Under the pieces are notes generated by a model that saw nothing but the letters and a program-made list of their open reading frames with translations, had not been told where the DNA came from and made no database searches. The position numbers and the translations under genes were made by a program. From contig NZ_JBBOUU010000001.1 of NCBI RefSeq assembly GCF_038006205.1, positions 3,226,001 to 3,290,000 of the forward strand: DNA of 64,000 nucleotides, in the 5' to 3' direction. This DNA is from Solibacillus sp. FSL R7-0668 (GTDB lineage Bacteria; Bacillota; Bacilli; Bacillales_A; Planococcaceae). Below, in pieces: positions 36,200-45,278 of this stretch; position 1 is the first letter of the stretch; each line of letters starts with the position of its first letter.

Positions 36200-37630
36200 T
36201 CAATTTGCTTGTGAAAGTTGTGAGATAATTTGCTCGGCCGTTTCCATTCCTTGTGTTACACAATCTGGAATACTAATGCCTTCATAGGAGCTGCCCGTCA
36301 AATAGACATTGGGAAATTCCTTGTAAAATTGTGCTTTCAATAGCTGCACACGCTCTGCATGACCAATGGTATATTGTGGCATCGCTTCTTTCCAGCGCGC
36401 GACTACCATTAATGAGGGCCTCTCATTTAAGCCAATTGCCTTTTTTAAATCCTGCAGCACAATTTTTTCGATTTCACTATCCGATAATTCTACAATCGAT
36501 TCATCCCCGACACGTCCAATATAGACACGTAGTAGCTCATGTCCTTCAGGTGCTACATGGTCAAATTTACGATCGCTCCAGGTGCATGTTGTAATCGCAA
36601 AATCACTATTACGAGACACAAAGAAATTGATAGCATCGTTATACTTTTGCATTACTTCTTTATCAAAAGCGAGTGTCACGGTTGCTATCGTTGCATAATT
36701 CATTGTCTCCATGCTTTGAAGTGTTTCTGAATCTCGGAATATTTTTTTGGCAACATTAAAAGGTGTCGTCACCACGACTTGATCTGCTTGAATGGACGTC
36801 CCATCATTTAAAAAGAGCTGCTGTGTGGAATCTGCGCTATTTTCAATTGTATCCACTTTTAGACCTTTTAATATTGTAACATTTGTTAGTGCAGCCTCCA
36901 AAGACTCCACCATCGTTTCTAAACCACCATCGAATGATTCATAATGGATTTCACCAGGTGCATCGAATAATGCATAAATGCCTCGGCCTGTCTTTTTCAT
37001 TCCGATTAATAGACTTCCGTAATCTTTCTCTAACTGGTAAAACTGCGGGAACATAGATTGCATACTAACATGATCGACATCACCAGCATACGTACCTGCT
37101 AATACAGGTTCAACAAGGTTTTCGACCAATTCCTTACCAAAGCGACGGCGGAAAAAATCACTAATTGGTTCGTCCGCCTCATGTGGTAGTTTTGGTAAAA
37201 GCAAATCACCCGCTGCACGAATTTTACCACTTAAAGAAAGAAAATTCGAAGTCAACATAGACAGGATTTTAGGTGACCCTCCTAGCAATAAATTACTTGG
37301 GATTTGGTGAAGTTTGTTGCCGATTGCGATAAATGTTCGACCGTTATTATTTTGTATAATTTTATGTTCGATTTTTAAATCACGCGCTAAACTATGTACA
37401 CTATTACGTGTATCAAAAAACGATTCAGGGCCACGCTCAATAATGTAGCCATTTTTACGAACAGTGTGAATTTTTCCACCTAAACGTAAAGACGATTCAA
37501 TTAACACAATCTCAAGTGGTATATTGTACGTCATCGATTTTTGCTGTAAATAGTATGCCGTCGTTAAGCCCGTAATTCCACCGCCAACGATTACAATCTT
37601 TCTCCTTTTTAAGGTCACCATCATCATCAC
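36200..37630 (-). CDS. hemY: Coproporphyrinogen III oxidase (HemY/CgoX type)
   Basis: 476 residues. FAD-binding GGGITGLTTAYYLQQK at about 15-30, ERGPESFFDTR at about 66-76, and the C-terminal dinucleotide region LTGSSYEGISIPDCVTQGME. In Gram-positive bacteria this enzyme oxidises coproporphyrinogen III to coproporphyrin III. Several alternative starts (three ATG and a GTG in a row) follow AGAGAG; the first is taken. It lies 8 bp after hemH and ends the operon. Confidence 0.95.
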   Translation of the reverse strand: MMMMVTLKRRKIVIVGGGITGLTTAYYLQQKSMTYNIPLEIVLIESSLRLGGKIHTVRKNGYIIERGPESFFDTRNSVHSLARDLKIEHKIIQNNNGRTFIAIGNKLHQIPSNLLLGGSPKILSMLTSNFLSLSGKIRAAGDLLLPKLPHEADEPISDFFRRRFGKELVENLVEPVLAGTYAGDVDHVSMQSMFPQFYQLEKDYGSLLIGMKKTGRGIYALFDAPGEIHYESFDGGLETMVESLEAALTNVTILKGLKVDTIENSADSTQQLFLNDGTSIQADQVVVTTPFNVAKKIFRDSETLQSMETMNYATIATVTLAFDKEVMQKYNDAINFFVSRNSDFAITTCTWSDRKFDHVAPEGHELLRVYIGRVGDESIVELSDSEIEKIVLQDLKKAIGLNERPSLMVVARWKEAMPQYTIGHAERVQLLKAQFYKEFPNVYLTGSSYEGISIPDCVTQGMETAEQIISQLSQAN

Positions 37631-37638
37631 TCTCTATA

Positions 37639-38571
37639 TTATTTCGCTAATTTTTTTGCAATTGCATCGACCATTGCATCAATAAATAACGGATGCGTAT
37701 TTGGCATTGTTGGTCGATAATAGTTAGCGCCAATTTCATCACAGACTACTTTACATTCAATATCATTATCATAAAGCACCTCTAAGTGTTCTGTTACGAA
37801 GCCAACAGGTGTATAAATGAATGATTTATAGCCTTTTTGTTCAAATAATTCTTTTGTTAAATCTTGTACGTCTGGCCCTAACCATGGCTCTGGTGTTTTA
37901 CCAGCTGATTGCCAGCCGATTTCAACGTTTTCAATATTAGAAGCCGCTTCGATTAAACGCGCCGTTTCGATTAGCTGTTCTTCATATGGGTCACCTGCTA
38001 ATTTAATCTTTTCAGGTAATGAGTGATTTGACACGATTAAGCACGCAGTTTTGCGCTCTTCTTCTGTCATTTTCGCTAATTCTCCATTTACTGCTTGCTT
38101 CCAGAACTCAATGAATTTTGGCTCGTCATACCATGCTTCAACCGAAGTGATATTTAAAGTGCCACCTAATTTTTCGGCTGCTTCTTTTGCACGACCGTTG
38201 TAAGATTTAATCGAGAATGTTGAGAAATGTGGGGCAAGTACGATTGATACAGCTTCCGTAATTCCTTCGTTTACCATAGCTTCCACTGCATCCTCTACGA
38301 ATGGCTCGATATGCTTTAAGCCGATAAATAATTTATATTCTACCTCGTCTTGTACTTCATTTAAGCGTGCACAAAGAGCTTCAGCCTGTGCTTTTGTCAT
38401 TTTTGCTAGTGGCGAAATCCCACCAATTGCACGGTAACGCTCTGTTAAGTCATCAATATGCTCCTGTGATGGCTTGCGACCATGACGAATATGTGTGTAA
38501 TAACGTTCGATATCTTCTTCTTTATATGGTGTGCCATATGCCATGACTAATAAACCACGTACTTGTTTCAT
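37639..38571 (-). CDS. hemH: Coproporphyrin III ferrochelatase HemH/CpfC
   Basis: 310 residues with the ferrochelatase start [34 protein letters not shown] at about 181-194 (iron-site His and Ser/Thr region), SNHSLPEKI and [15 protein letters not shown]. It inserts iron into coproporphyrin III. It is separated from hemE by a 173-bp gap holding the repeat element; hemY follows closely. Confidence 0.96.
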   Translation of the reverse strand: MKQVRGLLVMAYGTPYKEEDIERYYTHIRHGRKPSQEHIDDLTERYRAIGGISPLAKMTKAQAEALCARLNEVQDEVEYKLFIGLKHIEPFVEDAVEAMVNEGITEAVSIVLAPHFSTFSIKSYNGRAKEAAEKLGGTLNITSVEAWYDEPKFIEFWKQAVNGELAKMTEEERKTACLIVSNHSLPEKIKLAGDPYEEQLIETARLIEAASNIENVEIGWQSAGKTPEPWLGPDVQDLTKELFEQKGYKSFIYTPVGFVTEHLEVLYDNDIECKVVCDEIGANYYRPTMPNTHPLFIDAMVDAIAKKLAK

Positions 38572-38590
38572 GTTTAATCACCTCAAATTA

Positions 38591-38744
38591 TTTTATCCCG
38601 CATTAAGGGACAGTAAGCAAACCATTTTTACCTTGAAATCGTTAATAGATGGTTAAATGCATAATTTACTGTCCCTAAAAGCCCGATTTATGAAAGCTCA
38701 TTCTCGGTGGAAGATACGAACCTCCCATCGATCAAAAATTCCCC
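38591..38744 (-). repeat. Intergenic repeat element, third copy, between hemE and hemH
   Basis: It keeps the conserved outer parts of the tandem copies at 29.4 kb: ATCCCGCATTAAGGGACAG at one end and CTGTCCCTAAAAGCCCGAT in the middle, with longer arms GGGACAGTAA/TTACTGTCCC and a loop of different sequence. It begins three bases from the hemE stop codon, as copy 2 does at yhgE. Confidence 0.8.
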
Positions 38745-39797
38745 TTATCCGCGCTTGGTAATTTGTTCATGACTATACTCATGAACGAAAGTCGTTAAAC
38801 GTTTTAATACAGCTGGCTCTACTTCTGGGAATACTCCGTGACCTAAGTTGAAAATATGACCACCCTTATGTGCTAAGCCTTGGTCAACAATCTCTTTAGC
38901 ACGTGCTTCAATAACAGACCAATCTGCTAATAATAAGGTCGGATCTAAGTTCCCTTGCACTGCTTTTGTGACACCGCGTGCCTCAGCTTCATGAATCGGT
39001 AAACGCCAGTCTAATCCGACAACATCGATTGGTAGCTCATGCCATTCATTGACTAAATGAGATGCACCCACTCCAAATTGAATTAACGGTACATTAAGTG
39101 CACGTAATTCGCCAAAAATGCGTGTCATAATAGGCTTGATGAAAATACGGTAATCTTCGACATTTAATGCGCCAACCCAAGAATCAAAAATTTGGATGGC
39201 CTTTGCACCAGCTTCTACTTGTGCTGTAATATCTGCAATAATCATGTCTGCAAGCTTGTCCATTAATTTAAACCAAGCTTGTGGCTGTGATACCATAAAG
39301 GATTTTGTCTTCGCGTAGTTACGACTTGGACCACCTTCAATCATATAGCTAGCTAATGTAAAAGGTGCGCCTCCAAAACCGATTAATGGCACATTTAATT
39401 GCTCTTGCGTTAACATTTTGATTGTTTCAAGTACAAAGGGTGTATGCTCTTTCGCATTGAACTCGCCTAGCTTGTCAACATCTGCAGCCGAGCGAATCGG
39501 GTTAGAAATGACTGGCCCTACACCTGCTTTAATTTTTACATCAATTCCAATTCCAGGTAGTGGTGTTACAATGTCTTTATAAAGAATTGCCGCATCCACA
39601 TTATATTGTTCAACCGGTAAACGTGTAACATACGCACATAATTCCGGCTGCATTGTAATTTGTTCTAATGAATATTTTTCTTTAATTTCTCGATACTCAG
39701 GCTGCGAACGTCCTGCCTGGCGCATAAACCAAACCGGCGTATGCTCTACTTGTTCACCACGAGCTGCACGTAATAATGTATCATTAAATTTCGTCAT
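38745..39797 (-). CDS. hemE: Uroporphyrinogen decarboxylase HemE
   Basis: 350 residues. The signature [17 protein letters not shown] at about 21-37 holds the substrate-binding Arg, and [19 protein letters not shown] at about 140-158 and [17 protein letters not shown] at the C-terminus are characteristic. It makes coproporphyrinogen III. First gene of hemE-hemH-hemY; a candidate Fur-type box overlaps its promoter. Confidence 0.97.
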   Translation of the reverse strand: MTKFNDTLLRAARGEQVEHTPVWFMRQAGRSQPEYREIKEKYSLEQITMQPELCAYVTRLPVEQYNVDAAILYKDIVTPLPGIGIDVKIKAGVGPVISNPIRSAADVDKLGEFNAKEHTPFVLETIKMLTQEQLNVPLIGFGGAPFTLASYMIEGGPSRNYAKTKSFMVSQPQAWFKLMDKLADMIIADITAQVEAGAKAIQIFDSWVGALNVEDYRIFIKPIMTRIFGELRALNVPLIQFGVGASHLVNEWHELPIDVVGLDWRLPIHEAEARGVTKAVQGNLDPTLLLADWSVIEARAKEIVDQGLAHKGGHIFNLGHGVFPEVEPAVLKRLTTFVHEYSHEQITKRG

Positions 39798-39858
39798 GTT
39801 TGATTATACTCCTTATCAAATATAATTTTTTGATTTTGCCAATCATTAAAAACGTCAT

Positions 39859-39873
39859 TGATATCCATTATCG
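39859..39873 (-). promoter_or_regulatory. Fur-like box at the hemE promoter
   Basis: TGATATCCATTATCG agrees with TGATAATNATTATCA at 12 of 15 positions (counting N). It lies directly downstream of the -10, where a repressor would block the operon. Confidence 0.45.
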
Positions 39874-39902
39874 ACTATAAACTTTTCCTATAAATTTGTA
39901 TA
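39874..39902 (-). promoter_or_regulatory. SigA-type promoter of hemEHY
   Basis: Minus strand TATACA (39897-39902), 17-bp spacer, TATAGT (39874-39879). Confidence 0.5.
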
Positions 39903-39952
39903 GATTTCTTAAGTAAATGTCATAAATTTGCCCCTTCTCAACACTGAACTTT

Positions 39953-39981
39953 TTGACAAAAGGCTTGAACAGCTTTATAAA
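39953..39981 (+). promoter_or_regulatory. Strong SigA promoter of hmoB
   Basis: Perfect -35 TTGACA, 17-bp spacer, TATAAA, about 33 bp before the hmoB start. It is divergent from the hem promoter. Confidence 0.75.
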
Positions 39982-40013
39982 TGGAAATAATAGAATAAAG
40001 GAGGTCTATATCT

Positions 40014-40520
40014 ATGAATTTTTATGTAACATCTGGTACACCAGATTATATGGAGAAGTTAATCGAAAAAAACGCGCAGCAACCTTTAATTTTGCTTCAC
40101 GGTAATGGGAATTCAGTCGTTTTACATGAAAGCGATAAAAAATCCATTTTTGCCGTCCCAAGAAAATTCGAGGTGATTGGTCAAAAAGGACAGTTTGAAC
40201 AAAAGGGCTATTTCACATTTTACAATATGCCTATTATGTCAGATGAGCGCCATGTTTTCGAGAAAAAAGCACTCGATCTCATTTCACTACTGAACTCAAA
40301 CGACGCTGTCATCGCCTATCGCTTATTACGTCCTATAAAGGAAGAAACGTATTTGTTCATCATTCAATGGGGTGGACCAGCATCCTATGAAGTTTGGAAA
40401 AATAGCCCCATCTATATCGAGCAATTTGCACCTATTTTTGAGGGCAAATCAGCCGCTCTTCAATCGATGTTCAACGCTTCTTCCTATATTACGACATATA
40501 GCGCACCACCTAAAGAATAA
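40014..40520 (+). CDS. hmoB: Heme-degrading monooxygenase HmoB (YhgC)
   Basis: 168 residues, ending in the antibiotic-biosynthesis monooxygenase (ABM) ferredoxin-like fold seen in IsdG/HmoB enzymes: EETYLFIIQWGGPASYEVWKNSP at about 111-133 is the diagnostic stretch. It breaks down heme to release iron and biliverdin-like product. Strong AAAGGAGG ribosome site. B. subtilis hmoB (yhgC) also lies next to the hemEHY operon. A hairpin terminator follows. Confidence 0.88.
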   Translation: MNFYVTSGTPDYMEKLIEKNAQQPLILLHGNGNSVVLHESDKKSIFAVPRKFEVIGQKGQFEQKGYFTFYNMPIMSDERHVFEKKALDLISLLNSNDAVIAYRLLRPIKEETYLFIIQWGGPASYEVWKNSPIYIEQFAPIFEGKSAALQSMFNASSYITTYSAPPKE

Positions 40521-40565
40521 TGCTTAGATAAAATTTATCGAATAAAATGAATCATTCCTTTTCAT

Positions 40566-40601
40566 AAAGCTGCGGTCGTTAGGTTTTAACTCGCAGCTTT
40601 T
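40566..40601 (+). terminator. Terminator after hmoB
   Basis: Stem AAAGCTGCG/CGCAGCTTT followed by TGTATT. Confidence 0.65.
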
Positions 40602-40636
40602 GTATTGATTCATACACAATTCAGATGGAGGAGATT

Positions 40637-41191
40637 ATGTTAGCTAACCAATTACATATATTTATCGCCTTTTTTCGTTCTGGGATTTTAGGTTTTGGTG
40701 GAGGTCCTACAACAATTCCACTCGTACATAAAGAAGTCGTCAAAACATACGGTTGGATGACAGATGAAGAATTTGCAGATGTGATATCAATCGGGAATAC
40801 ATTACCAGGACCTATCGCGACTAAAATGGCGGGCTATATTGGCTACCGAGTTGGTGGTTGGCTTGGTCTTATCACTGCCCTCGTTGCAACCGTTTTCCCA
40901 ACTTTATTACTCATCATTTTATTATTGGATACATTAAAGTATTTTCAGGATTCAAAATTTGTTAATGGCATGACCAATGGCGTTATTCCAATTGTGGCTG
41001 TGATGATGGGTGTGTTAACTTATGATTTTATAAAAAAATCGAAGACTTCCCTAGGTATCAAAATAGCGACCCTTATTTTTAGCGTAAGCTTTATCGCCAT
41101 TATTCTATTAAATATTCATCCGGGCATTGTTATTTTCATATTATTAGTGCTTGCCTTAGCATTGCCGGTTAAAGGTGGTCAAGAATCATGA
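40637..41191 (+). CDS. Short-chain CHR family transporter, subunit 1
   Basis: 184 residues with about five membrane helices; the CHR motif FGGGPTTIPLVHKEVV is near residues 18-33 and SIGNTLPGPIATKMAGYIGY near 53-72. It is one half of a chromate-type transporter. Pairs of short CHR genes act together in Bacillus for chromate resistance. Start is the ATG at 40637 after GGAGG; an ATG four codons up overlaps it. The next gene overlaps by 4 bp. Confidence 0.9.
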   Translation: MLANQLHIFIAFFRSGILGFGGGPTTIPLVHKEVVKTYGWMTDEEFADVISIGNTLPGPIATKMAGYIGYRVGGWLGLITALVATVFPTLLLIILLLDTLKYFQDSKFVNGMTNGVIPIVAVMMGVLTYDFIKKSKTSLGIKIATLIFSVSFIAIILLNIHPGIVIFILLVLALALPVKGGQES

Positions 41192-41715
41192 CTTACTTCC
41201 ATTTATTTATCGCCTTTTTCTTTCCGAATATTTTAGCTTACGGTGGCGGCCCTTCTGCAATTCCATTAATTGAGCATGAAGTCGTGGATAAATATGAGTG
41301 GCTCTCTAAAACCGAATTTAGTGAATTGCTAGCTCTTGCCAATTCATTACCCGGACCTATTGCGACAAAAATGGCAGGCTATATTGGCTATGAAGTGGCC
41401 GGGATTTTAGGAAGCACAGTTGCCTTATTTGCAACAATCGCACCATCACTAGCATTGATGCTGCTCTTGCTTAATCTATTGTATAAGCATCGTAACTCAC
41501 CGCGTGTAAAACGCTTATCAAGCTTTGTTTTACCTGCCATCGCCGTACTCATGCTGTCATTAACAGTTGATTTTTTACAAACATCCTACGAGCAAATTAA
41601 TTGGATTCCGACATTATTACTTGTTATCGCGAGCTATCTTGCATTAGAAAAGATGAAAATTCACCCGGCATTCGTGATTTTAGCGGGGCTTATCATAGGC
41701 GGCTTATTTTTATAG
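41188..41715 (+). CDS. Short-chain CHR family transporter, subunit 2
   Basis: 175 residues, similar to its partner in the conserved half: GGGPSAIPLIEHEVVDKYEW and LANSLPGPIATKMAGYIGYE. The two share about half their residues in this stretch, which points to an old tandem duplication. ATGA overlap with subunit 1, so one transcript. Its stop codon directly abuts the -35 of the flagellin promoter. Confidence 0.9.
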   Translation: MTYFHLFIAFFFPNILAYGGGPSAIPLIEHEVVDKYEWLSKTEFSELLALANSLPGPIATKMAGYIGYEVAGILGSTVALFATIAPSLALMLLLLNLLYKHRNSPRVKRLSSFVLPAIAVLMLSLTVDFLQTSYEQINWIPTLLLVIASYLALEKMKIHPAFVILAGLIIGGLFL

Positions 41716-41742
41716 TAAATAATGGTAGCACCCCACCGATAT
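41716..41742 (+). promoter_or_regulatory. SigD (FliA)-type promoter of the flagellin-like gene
   Basis: TAAA, 15 bp, ACCGATAT: one mismatch from the B. subtilis SigD consensus TAAA-N15-GCCGATAT. The expected start is about 27 nt upstream of the gene's ATG. Confidence 0.75.
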
Positions 41743-41775
41743 AACTATTAAGTATGTTAGATGGAGGGAAGCAAT

Positions 41776-42627
41776 ATGCGTATTGGAGGCTGGAGCAGTG
41801 CTGGACTGGCAATCTATAATAACTATAATCGTCAGTATAATGCGATGAATAAAGCGCTGTATCGTATTTCTACAGGCTACCGGATTAATAGTGCTGCTGA
41901 CGATGCGGCAGGACTCGCCATTTCTGAAAAAATGCGCGCACAAATCCGTGGCTTAAATATGGCAGGTAAAAATATTCAAGATGGTATTTCGCTCATTCAA
42001 ACAGCTGAAGGCGCCTTAAATGAAACACATGCCATCATTCAACGTATGCGTGAGCTGTCTGTACAGGCGAGCAACGATACATTAACTGATGATGATCGCA
42101 AGCTGCTCGATATTGAATTCCAAGAGCTAAAAAAGGAAATTACCCGCATCTCTACCGATACAGAATTCAATACCCGTACATTATTAAATGGGGATTATAA
42201 GGATAACGGATTAAAAATTCAGGTCGGTGCTAATAGCGGACAAAATATGGAAGTATTAATTGGGGAAGTAAGTAGCTTCTCTTTAGGCTTGGATACTTTG
42301 TCCATTTCTACAAGAGACGATGCCGAAAAATCACTTAGCCAATTAGACAAATCATTAAGTCAAACATCGATGGAGCGCGCTCGCTTAGGTGCCTATCAAA
42401 ATCGATTAGAGCATGCCTATAATGTGACGATGAACACCTCTGAAAATTTAACAGCTGCTGAATCTCGCATTCGTGATGCAGATATCGCAAAGGAAATGAT
42501 GAATTTCACTAAGGCCAGCATTTTAATGCAGGCTACACAATATGCGATGCGACTGCATATGCAACAGGCATTTTCAATATTAGACTTACTAAACTCTGGC
42601 TTAACGCCGAAAAAAAGATGGGGCTAG
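41776..42627 (+). CDS. Flagellin-like protein (isolated, divergent)
   Basis: 283 residues. The conserved flagellin N-terminus is recognisable (MNKALYRISTGYRINSAADDAAGLAISEKMRAQIRGL at about 23-60, then NIQDGISLIQTAEGALNE), with the C-terminal block LTAAESRIRDADIAKEMMNFTK at about 226-247. The variable domain is minimal. Two departures stand out: the first 20 residues (MRIGGWSSAGLAIYNNYNRQ) replace the usual MRINTNIxSLNAQ type start, and the last 30 residues are atypical (AMRLHMQQAFSILDLL, then GLTPKKRWG). Start ATG at 41776 after GGAGG. Monocistronic, with a SigD promoter and its own terminator. Confidence 0.88.
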   Translation: MRIGGWSSAGLAIYNNYNRQYNAMNKALYRISTGYRINSAADDAAGLAISEKMRAQIRGLNMAGKNIQDGISLIQTAEGALNETHAIIQRMRELSVQASNDTLTDDDRKLLDIEFQELKKEITRISTDTEFNTRTLLNGDYKDNGLKIQVGANSGQNMEVLIGEVSSFSLGLDTLSISTRDDAEKSLSQLDKSLSQTSMERARLGAYQNRLEHAYNVTMNTSENLTAAESRIRDADIAKEMMNFTKASILMQATQYAMRLHMQQAFSILDLLNSGLTPKKRWG

Positions 42628-42650
42628 CGAATTCGCTAAAACCCCATCTT
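42615..42650. terminator. Bidirectional terminator between the flagellin-like gene and ecsB
   Basis: Stem AAGATGGGG/CCCCATCTT with an inner TAGCG/CGCTA, T runs on both sides. The left arm overlaps the last flagellin codons. Confidence 0.8.
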
Positions 42651-43829
42651 TTATTTTGACATCCGTAATGTTACCTCACTCACAACAATCATAACGATTG
42701 GAATGATATAGAATTGTGGCTGCATGACCGCGCATAGCATCACGATGATTGCTTGTACAACGCTTAATTGACGCAGTAATTTCGCCACCGCCTGCTTTCT
42801 TGTATCGCGCGCAATTGGGTAGAGCATGTCCATGCGGAACTCCCCGGCATTCATAAGCGCATATTTCAATTGCAATGTCGTCGCAAAGGCCATTGCCGCC
42901 ACAACAACCCATGTCACAAATGGAATGGAAATAAATAGCGCAATCCCCCCTGCAATAGCCGTTAAACGCACCCATAAATAAAAATGGTCATCCGTACGAA
43001 TAAATGTGCGATACACTAAATAAGCCTGTGTATTGTCCTTTTTGAAAGCAATCGTTTTATACGCAGCATCTAACCATGCACGACGCTTGACCGAGCCTTT
43101 TAAATGCGGTACATCCGTAAAATAATTGGCAAAGCGATAAAAGCCCATCATCCGATTTTGCTCTAGCTTAATGAAATGCTCATAAGGTACAGGATTATTC
43201 ACCGTTTTCTTCATAAGTACGAAAATATAATACGCCAGCATGACTAAAAATACTGCAGCAATAAAGCCATCCGCTAATGACATCTGAATGCCTAAAATCG
43301 TTACAACCGCACGTACAAAACGATCCAGCAGCACCGCGTTGCCACGATTAACAAAACGATAATAAAATTCCGCACGCACATTCAGCCATTTTAAAATCGC
43401 AACAAATAATACGGTCAGCCAAATAGATAGTACCGACAAATCCGTCACCGCTTTAAGCAGTGGAATCGAAACAATAAATAACACTACGGGCACAAGCACT
43501 TGCGACCAAAACGTCCAATTCATTGCCTTTTTAAAGTAGCCCATCATCTGACTTTCAAGCGGAAGGAGGTACACTTGGTCTGGCTCACGTAATAAGGTTA
43601 CCGGGCGACTAAATGCCACGATTCCCCCAACAAGCACCGCAATCAGCCACTCTGCTGGAAAATCTCGCGCTACCACTTTTAACCACTCACTATATTGATA
43701 GCCCCCTGCCCCAACAATAAAGACAAGCACAATCGCAATATGACCAGTAAAGACGAAACGCATGTATTTCATCACTTCACCGATATAATGCTCAAAGCGC
43801 TTTGTCCAAACACTATGCATGTTGTTCAT
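42651..43829 (-). CDS. ecsB: ABC transporter permease EcsB
   Basis: 392 residues with about seven to ten membrane helices and a soluble loop (VPYEHFIKLEQNRMMGFYRF at about 182-201). Partner of EcsA; in B. subtilis Ecs affects competence, sporulation, exoprotein secretion and, in related species, peptide pheromone processing. It overlaps ecsA by 17 bp. Start ATG seven bases after GGAG. Confidence 0.9.
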   Translation of the reverse strand: MNNMHSVWTKRFEHYIGEVMKYMRFVFTGHIAIVLVFIVGAGGYQYSEWLKVVARDFPAEWLIAVLVGGIVAFSRPVTLLREPDQVYLLPLESQMMGYFKKAMNWTFWSQVLVPVVLFIVSIPLLKAVTDLSVLSIWLTVLFVAILKWLNVRAEFYYRFVNRGNAVLLDRFVRAVVTILGIQMSLADGFIAAVFLVMLAYYIFVLMKKTVNNPVPYEHFIKLEQNRMMGFYRFANYFTDVPHLKGSVKRRAWLDAAYKTIAFKKDNTQAYLVYRTFIRTDDHFYLWVRLTAIAGGIALFISIPFVTWVVVAAMAFATTLQLKYALMNAGEFRMDMLYPIARDTRKQAVAKLLRQLSVVQAIIVMLCAVMQPQFYIIPIVMIVVSEVTLRMSK

Positions 43830-44562
43830 TGTCCTGCTCCTTCGTCATCGCAATGTACAAGTCATCTAATGTCGCAGTTGGCATGTTAAAGGCTTGTCGT
43901 AAATCAGCCATCGTTCCCTGTGCACGTACACGCCCCTCATGTAATAAAATAATGCGGTCACAATGCTTTTCCGCCGTCGATAAAATATGGGTCGACATTA
44001 AAATGGAAGCGCCCGCTCGTTTTTTTGCATCCATTTGATCGAGTAAGGATTGAATTCCAAGTGGGTCTAGCCCTACAAATGGTTCATCAATAATATACAA
44101 ACTCGGATTCACTAAAAACGCGCACATAATCATGACCTTTTGGCGCATCCCTTTTGAGAAGTGTGACGGGAACCAGTTTAAGCGCTTTTCCATCCGAAAT
44201 TCTTTTAATAGGCTTTCAGAACGTGCTGCTAATGTTTTTTCATCTAATCCATAGGCCATTGCTGTTAACTCTAAATGCTCTTTTAATGTCAATTCTTCAT
44301 ATAATACCGGTGTTTCAGGAATATACGAAAAACTTGAACGGTATTGATCCATATCCTCTTTTAACGTTACACCGTTTAGACGAATTTCACCTGTGCGCGG
44401 TAAAAGTGTTCCGATAATATGCTTAATCGTTGTACTTTTCCCTGCCCCATTTAGTCCAATCAAGCCAACAAGCTCACCTTTATTAATTTCAAATGATAGA
44501 TCTTGAATTACAGGTTTTTTCGTATACCCACCTGTTACATTTTGTAGTTGTAAAATCGTCAC
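43813..44562 (-). CDS. ecsA: ABC transporter ATP-binding protein EcsA
   Basis: 249 residues, with Walker A GLNGAGKSTTIKHIIG at about 35-50, the EcsA-typical SYIPETPVLYEELTLKEHLE at about 79-98, signature FSKGMRQKVMIMCAFL near 136-151, and Walker B YIIDEPFVGLDP. Start GTG at 44562, eight bases after AAGGAG; a GTG three codons upstream overlaps it. Forms an operon with ecsB, divergent from hit. Confidence 0.95.
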   Translation of the reverse strand: MTILQLQNVTGGYTKKPVIQDLSFEINKGELVGLIGLNGAGKSTTIKHIIGTLLPRTGEIRLNGVTLKEDMDQYRSSFSYIPETPVLYEELTLKEHLELTAMAYGLDEKTLAARSESLLKEFRMEKRLNWFPSHFSKGMRQKVMIMCAFLVNPSLYIIDEPFVGLDPLGIQSLLDQMDAKKRAGASILMSTHILSTAEKHCDRIILLHEGRVRAQGTMADLRQAFNMPTATLDDLYIAMTKEQDNEQHA

Positions 44563-44731
44563 CGTGGTCACTCCTTTTTCTAAATTTTAGTTTATCAAAA
44601 GCTTGTGAAGTTGAACACCGAATGTATCTATTTGATACAGACAAAACGGAATTTTTCCATTATATCCGGTAGTTTTCCATATTTTCTATGTTAGAATGAA
44701 AGAAAATATCACGAAAAAGGAGCGAATAAAA

Positions 44732-45151
44732 ATGAGTGATTGCTTATTTTGCAAAATTATCGCGGGCGAAATTCCAAGCCTAAAAGTATATGAGGACGAG
44801 CATGTATATGCATTTATGGACATTATGCCCTTAACAAAAGGCCATACTTTATTAATTCCAAAAACACATTGCAAGGATCTTTTTGAAATGCCAGAGGATG
44901 TTGCACGCAATCTATATGCGGCTGCACCAAAAGTAGCGAATGCGATTAAAGCAGCATTCAATCCAGTAGGTATGAATACGATTAACAACAATGGTGCAGA
45001 AGCGGGTCAAACGGTGTTCCACTATCATTTGCATCTTGTACCACGCTACGATGAAACAGATGGCTTAAAAGTTGAATGGAACAGTCGTCAAGCAGAATTC
45101 CCTACGGAAGTACTTACAGAAATTTCAGCCCATATTAAAGCAAATCTATAA
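44732..45151 (+). CDS. hit: HIT-family nucleotide-binding protein
   Basis: 139 residues. SDCLFCKIIAGEIPSLKVYE at the start and the histidine triad HYHLHLVPRY at about 98-107 are diagnostic of Hint-type nucleoside phosphoramidate hydrolases; two Cys near the start are typical of the zinc-binding members. Start is the ATG at 44732 after AAAGGAG. Divergent from ecsA, as in B. subtilis (yhaE/hit). Confidence 0.95.
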   Translation: MSDCLFCKIIAGEIPSLKVYEDEHVYAFMDIMPLTKGHTLLIPKTHCKDLFEMPEDVARNLYAAAPKVANAIKAAFNPVGMNTINNNGAEAGQTVFHYHLHLVPRYDETDGLKVEWNSRQAEFPTEVLTEISAHIKANL

Positions 45152-45157
45152 TGATCG

Positions 45158-45196
45158 AGCGGTACAAAAAGCAAACACTTTTAGTACCGCTTTTTT
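45158..45196 (+). terminator. Terminator after hit
   Basis: Stem AGCGGTAC/GTACCGCT with a T run. Confidence 0.85.
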
Positions 45197-45278
45197 CAAA
45201 ATGAAGACCTTGAAGTTTACGATAATTACAAGATGGAAATAAGTGTATTCACAACACTTTTGAAAGGACGTTATTTAG

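Noticed and set aside
44686-44991. Minus-strand open frame covering the start of hit
   Set aside because: The hit frame on the plus strand is a full HIT protein with a ribosome site.
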